DNA from: Bostrychus sinensis | Taxonomy: Eukaryota > Chordata > Actinopteri > Gobiiformes > Eleotridae | Length of the DNA stretch: 64,000 bases | Assembly: GCA_020698575.1 (NCBI GenBank) | Contig: CM036247.1 | Span: 31,658,431-31,722,430 of the forward strand | Direction: 5' to 3' | Notes under the pieces: generated by a model | Databases searched by the model: none | The model's input: only the letters and a program-made list of their open reading frames with translations | Told to the model about the DNA's origin: nothing | Program-made: the position numbers and the translations under genes | Part shown: piece after piece, positions 40,901 through 49,100 of the stretch | How positions within the stretch are numbered: position 1 is the first letter of the stretch | How the letters are laid out: every line of letters starts with the position of its first letter

Positions 40901-43900
40901 TGTATACATACACATTGTGGTCTGCCTGGGCAGTGTTGAAACTGTGATGCTCCAGTAAGGATTTATACATGTATTATTAACAGGAATGTTAAAATATGAC
41001 TGCATCAAAATCACTGTTTTGATATCGTTCAGTCGCTCTGGGGCTCTTATGTCAATGTTTTCACTGAGGACTCCATCTTTACATATTACATGAGCACACT
41101 CTAAGCAGCTCCAAGACAAAAACACCTATTTGATTGTTTTCAAAAGATTGCGTATTTGTCAAATGAAAACACTGTTCTCCTGTAGACACAAGGCCAATCC
41201 GCAATCAAATCATTGCGTATTTGGCAAAATGCACTGTTGTGTAAACGGCCCCTTAGACTGTATTTAAATCTTGTTCTTTACCTTCTTCTTCTGGGGTCAC
41301 CACAGCAAATCATCTACAACCTAGTGTGTGCAGTAATCCTAAGTGTCCTTACTCAAGTGACCCTCTCCATTTATCTGGGCTTGGAACTGGCACAAAGGGT
41401 ACACTGACTTGTGACCTCTTGTGGCTGGATTTTTAAAGAAGAAACATGATGGTAATAATTATTATCATAATTATTCATTTGTATTTTGATAATACTGCAC
41501 CTCATATTGCCAATGCATCCCATATTACAATATCCATATCATATATATCTATACGTCTCTATAATATACAACGCACAATATTGTCTTTCTTAAGATGGAC
41601 CATTATTCTTAGCAAAATAATTGAGCCCTAAATAAAACTACAGAAGTCCTACATTCATTCTTTCATCTTCCTCCACTTAATCCTATTAGGGGTTGTGAGT
41701 ATTGTAGCCTACCCCAGCAATTATGGGCCTTAGGCACAAAACACCCTTGGACAGTGGCCCTTTAGTCTCAGGGCTGACATAGACAGACAACCATTTACTC
41801 TCACATTCATTCACTAGGGCCAATTTAGAGACAACAATTTGGGTTTGGATGGTGGAAGGAAGCCGATGTACCCTAAGAGAACCCACAGTAACACAAGGAG
41901 GACATAGTTCAGAGTAGAAACATGGCAGACATTAGTTCTTGTTAATGCAAGTAGTTGTATTTACCCATCTTTGTGGACGTGATTCCGGATCTCCTCCAGC
42001 AGGTTGAAGACTCGACCGAGCGGTGAGCGAAAGGCATCCACCGGCACCAGGTTGTTATCCCACGGAGACACGGCTGCCTTCACCAGCACCTGCTGTATGT
42101 AGGCCACCGGAAGGCCGCGATACTACACCATACACACACAGGACACAGAAAGTTTAAAGGCCCACTTCTTTTTTGACAATGTTTTCTTTTCTGACAAGTT
42201 TCTGACAATGTGAAAAAAAACTTCATAGGTTTGAGAGTCTCATTTTTACAAAGCTGACTTCTAGTATGCTGTACAGCTGACTGAGATTAAAACTTTTCCA
42301 TGAGAACAAGCAAAAATGTGTGGTGTGTCCATTTAAGCCATTCAAACATAAAGTTACATTGTAGGCCAAAATCTGGGTCATATTTTCTCTAGGCCTTACC
42401 CAGTCTGGCTGCTCTCCTAGATCTCCATGCTGCCCACCAGAGGGGACGCTGTAGTCTCGTACCCCTGTGGTGAACTCTACAGGACCTGTCCCGGGCAGGG
42501 GGAGCCTCAGCAAGGGGTAGCTAAAGAGAGAGGGAGGAGAGGGGTCAAGAACACATCAATTAGTTTGTTTACATGCAGAGCTTAGTCAGAATCTGCTCAG
42601 AGCTTAATTAAGCTCTCTAAATGGATTTCTCACGACTGTGTCCCCAGTGCTCCACTCAGACTGATGCAACAAAGTCAGAATAAACGGGTTCCCTTCTTAA
42701 AACGGCACCATATGAAAGCACTCAAATATACCATAAGGTTTGGCAATAAGGCTTTCAAAACTATTGACAACCAACTTTAGCCAGCCACAGAGTTTTCTTG
42801 TTTGTTTACATGTGTTACTCTGTGCCACTGACAGCTCTGGTCCCTATACTATGAAACTGGAGTAGAGGGTTAGGTAGGGAACTTTGCGGTTAAGCCTGGG
42901 TTTTAACAGTCTTTGCCACTTTGATGTGACTGACTGTTGAGCACCGACTCCACCTCTAAAGCCTGGGACACACCAACCCAACGCTCGACCACTGTCAGCA
43001 GAGGCAGGGCGACTGCTCGTCTCCTCAAGTCTCCCTTTGTGGCCACTGAAAGTAGCAGCAGACACCGGAGCGATTCAGATCCACGACCGAGCAGTGCGCA
43101 TGTGCAAAACATAATAACTATTTACAACAGCAGGCGGCGCTAGTCACTAAACTCTGCGGTTATTTAAACTCGAGTAAATAAAACTCTGCAACACACGTGT
43201 TTAACTCAAGTATATATCAGTCAATAATAATTGTACGCACTAGAATAAACTCGTCTGATCACAGTAATGAATAAAAGGGACTGGATTATTGCAACTGTTT
43301 ACCTCAGAGGGAGGATTATATTTTTATCTGCATGAGGCTAAAGCTAAGGTAAGCTAACTGCAGCACATTACCATCACAGATGTGGGAAACATAATGAAGT
43401 AGAACAGAATGTTCCTTATATTTTGATGTTAAACTCGAGCTGTTTGACAAATAGTGAACGGGACACACAGCCAATCAGAGCGCTCGTTGACCACGATGGC
43501 CCGATGCCAATTCATCATGTGTAATCGGCCAGAACTACATCCAACTGTCTCCTACTACGGTCTGATGGTGCGGAACACACCAAACAGACTCACGTCGGTG
43601 ACCGCGTCAAACCATCCGACCGCACCCAACTGCCGATGATCGCCCCGGTGTGTCCCAGCCTTTACACAGACAAACCAGGGGTCAACTTGGAAAGTTGGTA
43701 ACCAGCTTTGTAGTACTGCTTATACAGAGAGGCCCATGATTGGTTTTGTCTAACCAGGTAGGAGAGACATATCCGGGATAAGTTCCACTAGCTTCATAGC
43801 ACAGGTCCCTGAAGCATGCTCAGACCTTAATCACAGTCGTTTACATGCAACAATAAACCCAAAGTATTAAACACCGATAAATCAATTTTGGGAAAACACG

Positions 43901-46591
43901 CAACGTTACGCACAAGAGACGCAAAGGTTACGTGATGTAATTGTGAACTACAACTGTTTTAATTTAAAGGTGTGTTGCTGATTATAGCTTGAAGCGGTGA
44001 TGAGGTCTTAAAATATTCGGAGGTCATCAAAAACTCTTGAGAAGGTATTTAAATTGACTTCAATATAACCCTGAAAACCGCAGAAGGAGAAATTCAGGTT
44101 ATCCCCGCCAATCAGATATTTAAAATTAGACAGGTAAAGTCAGTCATTTAAATTTCTTTATACATACTGACCTTGCACACAATTGAAAACAAAGTTTGGA
44201 CATGTTGCTGAAGGCAGGTCAAAGGTTAGAGCTGCTGTTTGCACATGTGGAGAATATAATAACAAAGAAAGCCGGGCCTCATGCTTTTCCTGTTAGACTA
44301 TCATACGACTTTGTCTTGGAAATAGCCAGGTTGCGAAACAGGTTCTCTCTGACCAACTCAAAATATTTGGCTTTATTACTGTGTGGATCAGGAGAGTGTT
44401 GTGAGTTCATGTTTACATAATATATTTGTACTTTATATGTAAAGATTATTATTTATACCCACAATAAAATGTATTGCGTATGGCCCATCAGCACTGTCAG
44501 AGAGGATTTCAGTATCTTTGGCTGTCCATGTACAGAAGTAAATTCCATCTACCGAAGGCTAAAGCCTCACCTACCTCTCTATTAAAGTAAACAAATACTG
44601 TTCTAAATACTTGGAACCTAAACTTCAGTGGCAATTACTGAACCTTTGAAAACTATTTACCTCTGGCTGGACAATGCATGCATGTTGTACTAATCAACAG
44701 CACTGATTTAGCCAAACAGTTTATGGTCATTTATAACTAGAGCTCACATAACCAACATCCACCTATTACACAACTTTACTCCCTACTTACAGCTCTGGTC
44801 CATCTGTATTCACAGTCCATTCTCAGAGTTCACTGTACCTCCACAATGGGCTCTTTTGTGCACAGCCAGGCCCCCCTCCTGACAGACAGATGGAGGGACA
44901 GGCCTTCCATTCTCACAGAATAATTTTCTCACAGACCTCTTGCTTTGGTCTGGCCCTTACCAGTTTCCCGGGTGGTGGTCAGGCAGGCGTGCATGTGCTG
45001 AGGCCCCCCTGCTGTAAGGTGGTCTAAGGACAGCAGACAGCAGGTGCCTGGTTCAGTGTTTTCGCTCTTGTATAGTCAGACCAACTCTCTGACCCATGTC
45101 TGTTCTGCTGGACACTCATTTTTTGAAGTGTTCATGCTGAGTGAGTAAGAAAGTGCATAGCAGTGGCAGGAGGGGGCAGTTACAGTTTCTGCAGATGGGC
45201 ATTTCAAATAGTCTTATCTAAAACTTTTCTGACAACGTACAGCGAGTAAAATTAGCATTGAGCATGTCCAATTGTTTCTTAAAGGGGCTATATTATGGGT
45301 TTACTTAACTTCTTAAATCAATTTTGGTCTTTTCTAGAAGAGCACTGCATGATACAAGCTTTAAAAACATTATCTGACTAAAAGAAAATGTCACCAATAA
45401 ATACTTTACTGGTGCCTTAAAGAAACAGATGAGGAGCAGAGGGCAGCAGAGGGCAGCAGAGGGCAGCAGAGGGCAGCGCTGTTATGGTTGTTTGAACAAA
45501 AACAGAAAAAAAGCTTTTTACTTTCATAAACTAAGATGCTATTTTACTATAGAATAAAAAAATAGCTGTGAGAAATCAGTAGAAACGGCTTTAACCTGTT
45601 TAATCGTTTTTGTGGAGGAGGGCCAAATCTAACTGCTACAAACACTGATGTATTATGTCTCAGTTAATAGTGTTTTCATCATCCATTACAACAGCAGTTT
45701 AAAATAAAATCAGTCAGAATGTATTCTGAATTTACAATTAACTCTGTATTTCATATCCAGTTACAATCTCAATTCTCAAAATGAAAATGAAAATAAATGC
45801 AAAAACAAAAACAAAAGAAACAACAAAAAACATTCACTGCCACATGTCTGACTTATTTTGACAGAAGTCAACCCAAATTTGAAGTTCAAATGAAAAACGT
45901 GACTCCTAACACATACCCACAGGCAGTATTTTTCAGCTTCAGCACTCTGTGGAGCATCCTTCAACCACTACAACTTCTAACAAACGCAACTGCCAAAAAG
46001 CTTCCCACATCTTTCAACTGAAATCAATGGCCACTCCCCATGCACAAAAGCATACAGCTCAGTGGCATTTGATGGCCTCCCAGCAGCTGCCTAGCCCTTC
46101 AAATCACAAAAAGACTTTCTATCAGATTAAAATATGGTGACTGAGAAGGCCACTCCAAAATGCCCAAGGATCCCCCGCCAACCAAGCCTTGGCTGACTTG
46201 GAAGTATGCTTGCGATTATTGGGGGGCTGAATAATTCTGATATATTTTACATAAATGTTAGCCAGACACTTCTGAGTTAACAACTCAAGAAACATTTTAC
46301 AATAGGGGGAATATCTGGAGGTGACTGAATGAGCTGCCAAGTAACCACCAATCACAAATTTTATTAAGTCTTATACATCTACATAATTTGCCAATTTTGA
46401 AAATAGTTCCAACGATTACATTCAAACCAGGTTATCAAACAATCAGAAAACACTGTCCTGCAGACGTACCAGCAGGTGAGGATGCTGGCGGAGGTGAAGA
46501 GGATGATGGGAACAGGGTAGGAGGCACACAGCAGCCCGTGGCGGTAGAAGGCCGCTGAGATCTTCTCTCTGAGCTGCTCTCGCAGCGTCAT
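13954..46591 (-). CDS. scap: SCAP, SREBP cleavage-activating protein, complete coding region
   Basis: Twenty-two coding exons (minus strand, 5' to 3'): 46591-46470, 42520-42400, 42122-41965, 40604-40384, 37348-37243, 34815-34643, 33632-33506, 31482-31370, 31244-31150, 31064-30966, 29905-29690, 27706-27321, 24932-24780, 22266-22065, 21959-21844, 18361-17812, 17321-17236, 16339-16257, 15602-15436, 15316-15236, 14555-14349, 14199-13954. All have GT donors and AG acceptors and keep phase; the sum is 3,828 nt, 1,275 residues plus TGA (human about 1,279). SCAP escorts SREBP from ER to Golgi when sterols are low; INSIG holds it back when sterols are high. The protein begins [20 protein letters not shown] and ends [13 protein letters not shown], both nearly identical to human. 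The start was chosen by homology with the mammalian N-terminus; the frame is open upstream in the same exon. The second half of the gene is dense; the first half has large repeat-filled introns. Confidence 0.98.
14810..15160. repeat. Dispersed TTAA-start repeat family C, copy 1
   Basis: It starts TTAAAGGTACAATATTATG and shares blocks with 45,279-45,620: CCAATTTTGGTC, TTTAAAAACATTATGTG and a GCAGAGGG motif. Probably a TTAA-target MITE. It fills most of the SCAP intron between 14,555 and 15,236. The far end is not resolved. Confidence 0.6.
15603..16256. other. SCAP intron without recognised element
   Basis: AT-rich intron between SCAP exons 19 and 18. I see no repeat with defined ends. Confidence 0.6.
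16340..17235. other. SCAP intron without recognised element
   Basis: AT-rich intron with short simple tracts, for example (aaat)n near 16,606-16,620. A small CGCTACA repeat (about 17,132-17,158) is the only tandem structure. Confidence 0.6.
18841..19233. mobile_element. DNA transposon (MITE), family D copy 1
   Basis: The inverted ends are CAGGGTTCCTGCAG on the left and GTGGGAACCCTG on the right. They are flanked by the 5-nt direct repeat TAATA (18,836-18,840 and 19,234-19,238). The interior is non-coding and carries several 'TTTTTAATGCC' blocks. A diverged copy without the left end lies at 39,775-40,150. Confidence 0.7.
19356..19370 (-). promoter_or_regulatory. CTCF-like motif in a SCAP intron
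   Basis: On the minus strand it reads CCACTAGAAGGCGCC, 14 of 15 positions against the CTCF core CCASYAGRKGGCRSY as I recall it. Occupancy is unknown. Confidence 0.4.
19973..20078. repeat. DNA-transposon remnant with 'GATACC' blocks
   Basis: It reads AGGACTGGGTACTGTTCAG followed by repeated AATACC/GATACC blocks. This resembles a common fish hAT-type terminus; no far end was found. Confidence 0.4.
20272..21625. repeat. Long inverted repeat in SCAP intron 15
   Basis: The left arm (about 20,272-20,675) is matched in reverse complement by the right arm (about 21,255-21,625), with roughly 570 bp of spacer. Shared blocks include CCCTAATTTGTAACTTGCAT near 20,371, TTCACAAAAGAATTCCT near 20,602 and TCTCAGTAAAATGAACTGAT near 20,305. 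The arms are diverged, so the structure is old. It may be a foldback-type element with long terminal inverted repeats. No coding capacity is seen. Confidence 0.75.
21673..21720. repeat. A-rich simple tract
   Basis: A 48-bp run of A with a few G, about 120 bp downstream of SCAP exon 15 in the transcribed direction, so U-rich in the SCAP pre-mRNA. Confidence 0.9.
22612..22870 (+). repeat. tRNA-headed SINE fragment, family E
   Basis: It begins GCCTCCAGTAGCTCAGCAGG, a tRNA A-box-like head, followed by TGTCTGCCGCAGGACAGCTG and TGGCTATAGAAGTTGC. This is the body of a common fish SINE. Related pieces are at 28,825-29,000, 29,170-29,460 (minus) and 56,515-56,700. Confidence 0.6.
23165..23225 (-). 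mobile_element. Rex3 3'-end stub
   Basis: TCCATCCACTTCCACTTTAT and the following GGGTCGCAGGAGCAGCAGTC match the 3' terminus of the Rex3 copy at 25,372. The stub is only about 55 bp, an extreme 5' truncation. It is flanked by short AAATATAT direct repeats, consistent with a target duplication in AT-rich DNA. Confidence 0.8.
23226..24779. other. SCAP intron, no gene seen
   Basis: The rest of the intron between exons 14 and 13. It holds unclassified AT-rich DNA; no element with defined ends was found. Confidence 0.55.
25372..26870 (-). mobile_element. Rex3 non-LTR retrotransposon, 5'-truncated
   Basis: A reverse-transcriptase fragment of up to 491 codons (26,869-25,394). Visible are the fingers/palm text ([20 protein letters not shown]), the active site FADDVVLLA, and the C-terminal block [20 protein letters not shown]. 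The DNA carries the two standard Rex3 PCR primer sites, at 26,276-26,296 and about 26,719-26,738, as I recall them. Near 26,760-26,790 a deletion/frameshift separates the upstream [18 protein letters not shown] segment. The 3' end runs into (CATC)n. The 13-nt duplication CATCAAAACACAT at 25,359-25,371 and 26,871-26,883 marks the insertion. It lies in SCAP intron 12, sense to SCAP, and is defective. Confidence 0.95.
27050..27170 (-). repeat. SINE family F fragment
   Basis: Reverse complement of the 'CCCTAGTGAATGA' and 'GTGTACCCTG' part of the SINE at 27,830-28,202. It lies between SCAP exons 13 and 12. Confidence 0.55.
27830..28202 (+). mobile_element. tRNA-derived SINE family F, near full length
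   Basis: Head GGGTGCACGGTGGCAGAGCC with B-box GTGGGTTCGAGCCCC, a body with GTGTGGAGTCTGCATGTTC and GGGATAGGCTCCAGTC, and an (ATGA)n tail. The 16-nt duplication AATATTAAAACCACAT at 27,814-27,829 and 28,203-28,218 flanks it exactly. It is inserted in SCAP intron 11, antisense to SCAP. Confidence 0.92.
28219..29169. other. SCAP intron 11 with a degraded SINE fragment
   Basis: AT-rich intron with a poly-A run near 28,753-28,772. At 28,825-29,000 there is a fragment with GGTTGCCTACTAACCAGAGG, resembling the tRNA-headed SINE family E. Otherwise unclassified. Confidence 0.5.
29170..29460 (-). repeat. SINE family E fragment, reverse
   Basis: On the minus strand it contains CAGTCTGCCCCAGGGCATAT and 'TGCATGAATGTGTGTGG' blocks typical of a common fish SINE. 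It starts 229 nt upstream of SCAP exon 12 reading order end, within intron 11. Confidence 0.55.
29906..30965. other. SCAP intron 10, nothing recognised
   Basis: AT-rich intron. A 74-codon minus-strand ORF near 30,333-30,557 has no recognisable homology. Confidence 0.6.
31612..31700. repeat. DNA-transposon terminus remnant
   Basis: ATATATCGGCCGGCTGATAT with GGGCCGATTTTTGCC resembles a common fish hAT-type terminal motif. Only one end was found. Confidence 0.4.
32140..32470. other. GC-richer block in SCAP intron 7, unclassified
   Basis: A block of higher GC content than its surroundings, including AAGCCCCGCCCATAGCGCTC. It may be an old repeat or a regulatory element; no terminus or ORF supports either. 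Confidence 0.3.
32985..33105 (-). repeat. tRNA-derived SINE head, reverse
   Basis: Minus-strand reading begins GGCGGCACGGCGCGGTGGCA and continues to a 'GGGACAATAAAGTATTAC' block. It is related to the SINE at 13,440-13,705. Confidence 0.6.
34093..34446. mobile_element. hAT-like MITE in SCAP intron 6
   Basis: The left end CTAGGGGTGTGACAAGATC and the reverse complement of the right end, AGAGGGCTGTGATGAGAC, are similar inverted termini of a common fish type. No coding capacity; the target duplication is not clear. Confidence 0.5.
35275..35570. repeat. Degenerate GGACTAAACCA minisatellite
   Basis: Many variant copies of an 11-12-nt unit, GGACTAAACCA, in tandem. Similar arrays occur at 50,332-50,460, 59,620-59,990 and 60,285-60,480. 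Confidence 0.8.
36180..36550. repeat. Unclassified dispersed repeat
   Basis: A 'CAAAGTGCTTTCCAGTGCAA' block and a later 'GGTCATGGGGCAGGAAGCC' block resemble widespread fish repeats near LINE tails. The stretch at 37,600-37,870 (with CCCTGAGGAATGCCGGAAC) may be another piece of the same kind. Class not determined. Confidence 0.35.
38013..38727 (-). mobile_element. Tc1/mariner-superfamily (Tigger-like) transposon, internally deleted
   Basis: Inverted ends CCTTATTTTCCAGAGTATAA (left) and, in reverse complement, CCGTATTTTCTGGAGTATAA (right), flanked by TA (38,011-38,012 and 38,728-38,729). The minus strand keeps a short coding remnant ending at 38,378 with [20 protein letters not shown] before SD and a stop, which looks like the acidic C-terminus of the parent transposase. 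A unit of about 72 bp with GCTGAATAGGTG and 'TAACGTAA' blocks is duplicated at about 38,195-38,340. It lies in SCAP intron 4. Confidence 0.85.
39775..40150. repeat. MITE family D, copy 2, left end missing
   Basis: It shares ordered blocks with 18,841-19,233 (ACATACAATC, CAGCAACTTAAATTGT, GTTGAAAGTCA, ACTGGAATCAAATTTAATG) and ends CCCCATGGGAACCCTT. Confidence 0.7.
40835..41255. mobile_element. MITE with GGCGTTTACACAACAG termini
   Basis: The left end TTATGGGGCGTTTACACAAC and the right end, whose reverse complement begins CTAAGGGGCCGTTTACACAA, form inverted repeats of about 25 bp. The interior also has a near-terminal inverted 'TTTGGCAAAATGC' type block. It lies in SCAP intron 3. No coding capacity. 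Confidence 0.7.
41275..41436 (-). repeat. Retroposon fragment, family B, reverse
   Basis: Minus-strand reading AATCCAGCCACAAGAGGTCA, then GTGTACCCTTTGTGCCAG. It corresponds to the plus-strand copy at 8,140. Confidence 0.65.
41655..41905 (-). repeat. SINE family F fragment, reverse
   Basis: Reverse of the family F tail and body: a 'CCTCCACTTAATCC' end, GCCTACCCCAGCAATTATGG, and CATTCATTCACTAGGGCCAA. It begins about 60 nt past the donor end of SCAP exon 3. Confidence 0.65.
42957..43664. mobile_element. Non-autonomous DNA transposon with GGCTGGGACACACC ends
   Basis: Left terminus TAAAGCCTGGGACACACC; right terminus reverse complement TAAAGGCTGGGACACACC, 17 of 18 identical. The interior is CpG-richer than the flanks and non-coding. 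It looks like a hAT-type element; no 8-bp duplication could be read. Inserted in SCAP intron 1. Confidence 0.75.
43127..43141 (+). promoter_or_regulatory. CTCF-like motif inside a DNA transposon
   Basis: ACAGCAGGCGGCGCT matches 13 of 15 positions of the recalled CTCF core. It is inside the element at 42,957-43,664. Confidence 0.25.
43665..45278. other. SCAP intron 1, mostly unclassified
   Basis: The stretch 44,800-45,070 is clearly GC-richer than its surroundings (CCAGGCCCCCCTCCTGACAG) and could be regulatory. I see no exon with a good splice pair and no element ends. Confidence 0.4.
45279..45620. repeat. Dispersed TTAA-start repeat family C, copy 2
   Basis: It starts TTAAAGGGGCTATATTATGG and shares blocks with 14,810-15,160. 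Inside it, 45,432-45,476 is a perfect tandem array of about four CAGAGGGCAG units; the other copy has only a single imperfect unit. Confidence 0.65.
45940..46360 (-). pseudogene. Tc1-like transposase relic
   Basis: The minus strand reads [19 protein letters not shown], matching the Tc1 'DNDPKHTSK.AK.W' region, and then [11 protein letters not shown], a frameshifted remnant of the 'LEWPSQSPD' block. It is broken and lacks the rest of the gene. It sits about 110 bp from the SCAP start-codon exon, in intron 1. Confidence 0.75.
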
Positions 46592-46670
46592 CCTGGTGGG
46601 CGGGGTCAACTGCCGGCCATTAGGAAGCACTGGGCGGCCGAGGGCAGGGTGCCGCGGGGCATCCAGGGAC
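46470..46670 (-). other. scap: SCAP start-codon exon with upstream in-frame ORF
   Basis: The acceptor TCTCCCCCTCAG precedes 46,670, so at least one more 5' exon exists upstream. The 79 nt before the ATG at 46,591-46,589 have no stop in the SCAP frame and encode 26 residues including GRQLTPPTR, so an N-terminal extension from an upstream coding exon is possible. Confidence 0.8.
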
Positions 46671-49100
46671 CTGAGGGGGAGAACAGGATCACAATTTCAA
46701 TGTGGAGGGAATTTATTAAATCATGGTGTGAGTTTGCAGCAGAATTCAGAAGGTAAATATTCTACAGCACTGGAGTCCCAGACATGAATTTAAACCAGGG
46801 AATTCTCTATCATACTAGGCCACAAGCCCCAATTCATTTTATTACAATCCCACTTTATTCATCCTTGAAGACTCAAATTTATATATTTTTTGCTTTTACT
46901 AACCACGTTGATGGAGTTAGTATCTTTGACCCTATCTCATGGTGGTACAGGACCCCTTCCTGTGAAAAAAAAACAAAAAATGCCTGGATCCCCATGACGT
47001 TCAGGATTTACACCAAAAACATAATTTCTTCCTTGGCCAATTACAAATATTTTAACATAATGTGAGCCTATGTTGGTAATAAACAAACACAGGCAAAAAT
47101 ATAAAGCTTTGGGCAAAGGTAAAAAATTTTTTAAAAAGGGCTACTGAGGAAATACTTCTTCCACAACAAGTACAGTAATGTAGAAATGAAGTTCTAGTAC
47201 AAATACTTCAATATTTAACTGCAGGTATTAAAAACTCACAATCTAGTGCAAAATGGGTATAACTACTAAGTACTAAGAAAGGAGTTAAGCTAAATTGCAA
47301 CACATATCTGACTCTGCAAACGCATAGCCAAAATCATATCCTCCACAGACAGGGGCGTGAAGTGTTTTGGCGTTTAATTAGACCCATGCTGTAGCTGTGT
47401 TGCTGAGTACAAGCTGAAAGTGTTTGCAGGCAGCTGTCACATGCTCCACAGAGCTCTAACACTCCGCTCATTCAGCACACATAAAGGTGTGGACTCATTC
47501 CCTGCAGCGGCAAACAGCGAAGCGGCTAGAATCAGGAACACATGGCCAGACATTTGGATCAGCAACCACAGTTTTAGAAAATGCCTGTAGCCAAAAATGA
47601 AATACATATGTTGATTTTACTGAAAAGGGCAACATGGTCATATAACTTCATTCATTCATCTTCCTCCGCTTATTCCTGTTAGAGACTTTGGGCCTTAGGC
47701 GAAATACACCCTGGACAGTGGCAAGCTATTCATAGGGCTGACACAGAGACACACACACACAGACACTCGAGTGCTCTTAGTTTGGCAGGTCCTGCTGCTG
47801 GTGGTTTTTCATTCTTGGACGTGCTGTGATAATTTGACAATGACAAATGAGTCAAATATTGGAATTAAATATGATAACACAATATTGATTGTAAACGTTA
47901 TTCTAATTCAAGCGATTATTTGCAATAGTTTAGTTAGTGCAATAATTAATTGCCCTCATATGAAGTTAGTGTTCTCGCCTCCCATTGTGGAGGTCGGGAG
48001 ATCTATCCTCTGGCCAGCCGACAAACTCTTCAAGTGGAGTCTCCATGTCCTCTCCTTGTTACCGTGTCTTCTGTCCGGGTACTCCGGCCTCCGTCCATCG
48101 TCCTAAGGCATGCATGTGAATTGGTGACTCCAAATCGGCCCTAGTGAATGAATAATCAACACCTAGTAGATTTTTGGCCATTTTTAGCACCTAAGGGTGC
48201 TAGCAGTATCATAAGCCTTCACACAGTGTGGAATCTGATAAAAAAAAAAAACAACAGTTTGGACTAATTTAGACAGTTTCCAGTGATAATTTTGTTAATG
48301 TTCAAGTGGAAATAATTGTGGGGTGCTGACAAATGAGACCAAAAACAGCGAAAAAACAAGCAAAGTTATGTGGTTTCCCTTTGATCGCGTTGGAATTTTT
48401 TGTTTTTAAACTTTCATTAATTTTCCATTCCCATAAAAGTTTTATCTGTAATACAAAAATATTGCTATACTGTGATAGTCTTCCTTAAGAGACATGCCCT
48501 TTAGAGTAAACAAAACAAAAATGTGAAGGTGTGCCACAGCTGCAAGATTCAGCTTTTGTCTCCAGTCCTGAACTCATGCTGACTTATCACCAATCCAAGC
48601 TCAGCACTCATCTCAGTGTTTACTAAGCACACAGTTCATATCAGTTCAAATCAGTTCTGGCAGGCATGCACAGAAACATCTAAGTGGTTGCAACTGCAAT
48701 ATCCATAACACAAAACAGCTTGTACCAATTTGGGATTTGGTTTGTCCACCAAGACAACTGACCAGATCTTTTAAAACAGAACTAGGACATAATTAAATAA
48801 ATAAAAAGCTTTGTGTCTCTAAGGCAAAGCAGATAAAGTGTTGTCTTCAACAACAATAATATTCAACAGTTATTACATAGAGTATGGTATATTTCACTTA
48901 TGTCCTGCTGGACAGATAGTAGACTAAAGGAGACTTGAAATGCTGTGTTTCTGCAGTAGTCAAGGGTTGATTCAGACACAGTAAGAGGTTCATGATAATT
49001 GAAGGGGAATCTCCAATTCTCGCAAAGCTGGTCTTTGGCAAAATACACAGGGGGAGGTGAAGGAAGCTACATTTGCCCTGCAACAAACATTTTTAGCCAC
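46671..49100. other. SCAP 5' intron or spacer with SINE family F pieces
   Basis: At 47,648-47,770 (minus) and 47,975-48,155 (plus) there are partial copies of SINE family F, for example GGAGTCTCCATGTCCTCTCC and GGCATGCATGTGAATTGGTG. They lie close together in opposite orientation. The rest is AT-rich without a recognised gene. Confidence 0.55.

Larger units (their letters stand above)
22065..46591 (-). other. scap: SCAP membrane half: sterol-sensing domain and COPII signal
   Basis: Exons 1-14 encode about 764 residues: TM1 near the N-terminus, a large luminal loop, the sterol-sensing domain (about residues 281-439, exons 6-10), a second luminal loop (exons 11-12) and the last membrane span ([20 protein letters not shown], exon 14). 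Visible functional motifs are YIYF at about residues 295-298 (the INSIG-sensitive tyrosine region in mammals); MELADL at 444-449, the COPII Sec23/24 binding signal, split by an intron after ME; and N-glycosylation sequons NCS at about 260 and NQS in the exon 12 loop, both conserved with human. The exon 12 luminal loop and exon 13 are proline-rich and diverged, which is usual for the family. Confidence 0.93.

Noticed and set aside
44196..44420. 74-codon ORF in SCAP intron 1
   Set aside because: No homology, no splice sites that keep the SCAP frame, and no conservation information.
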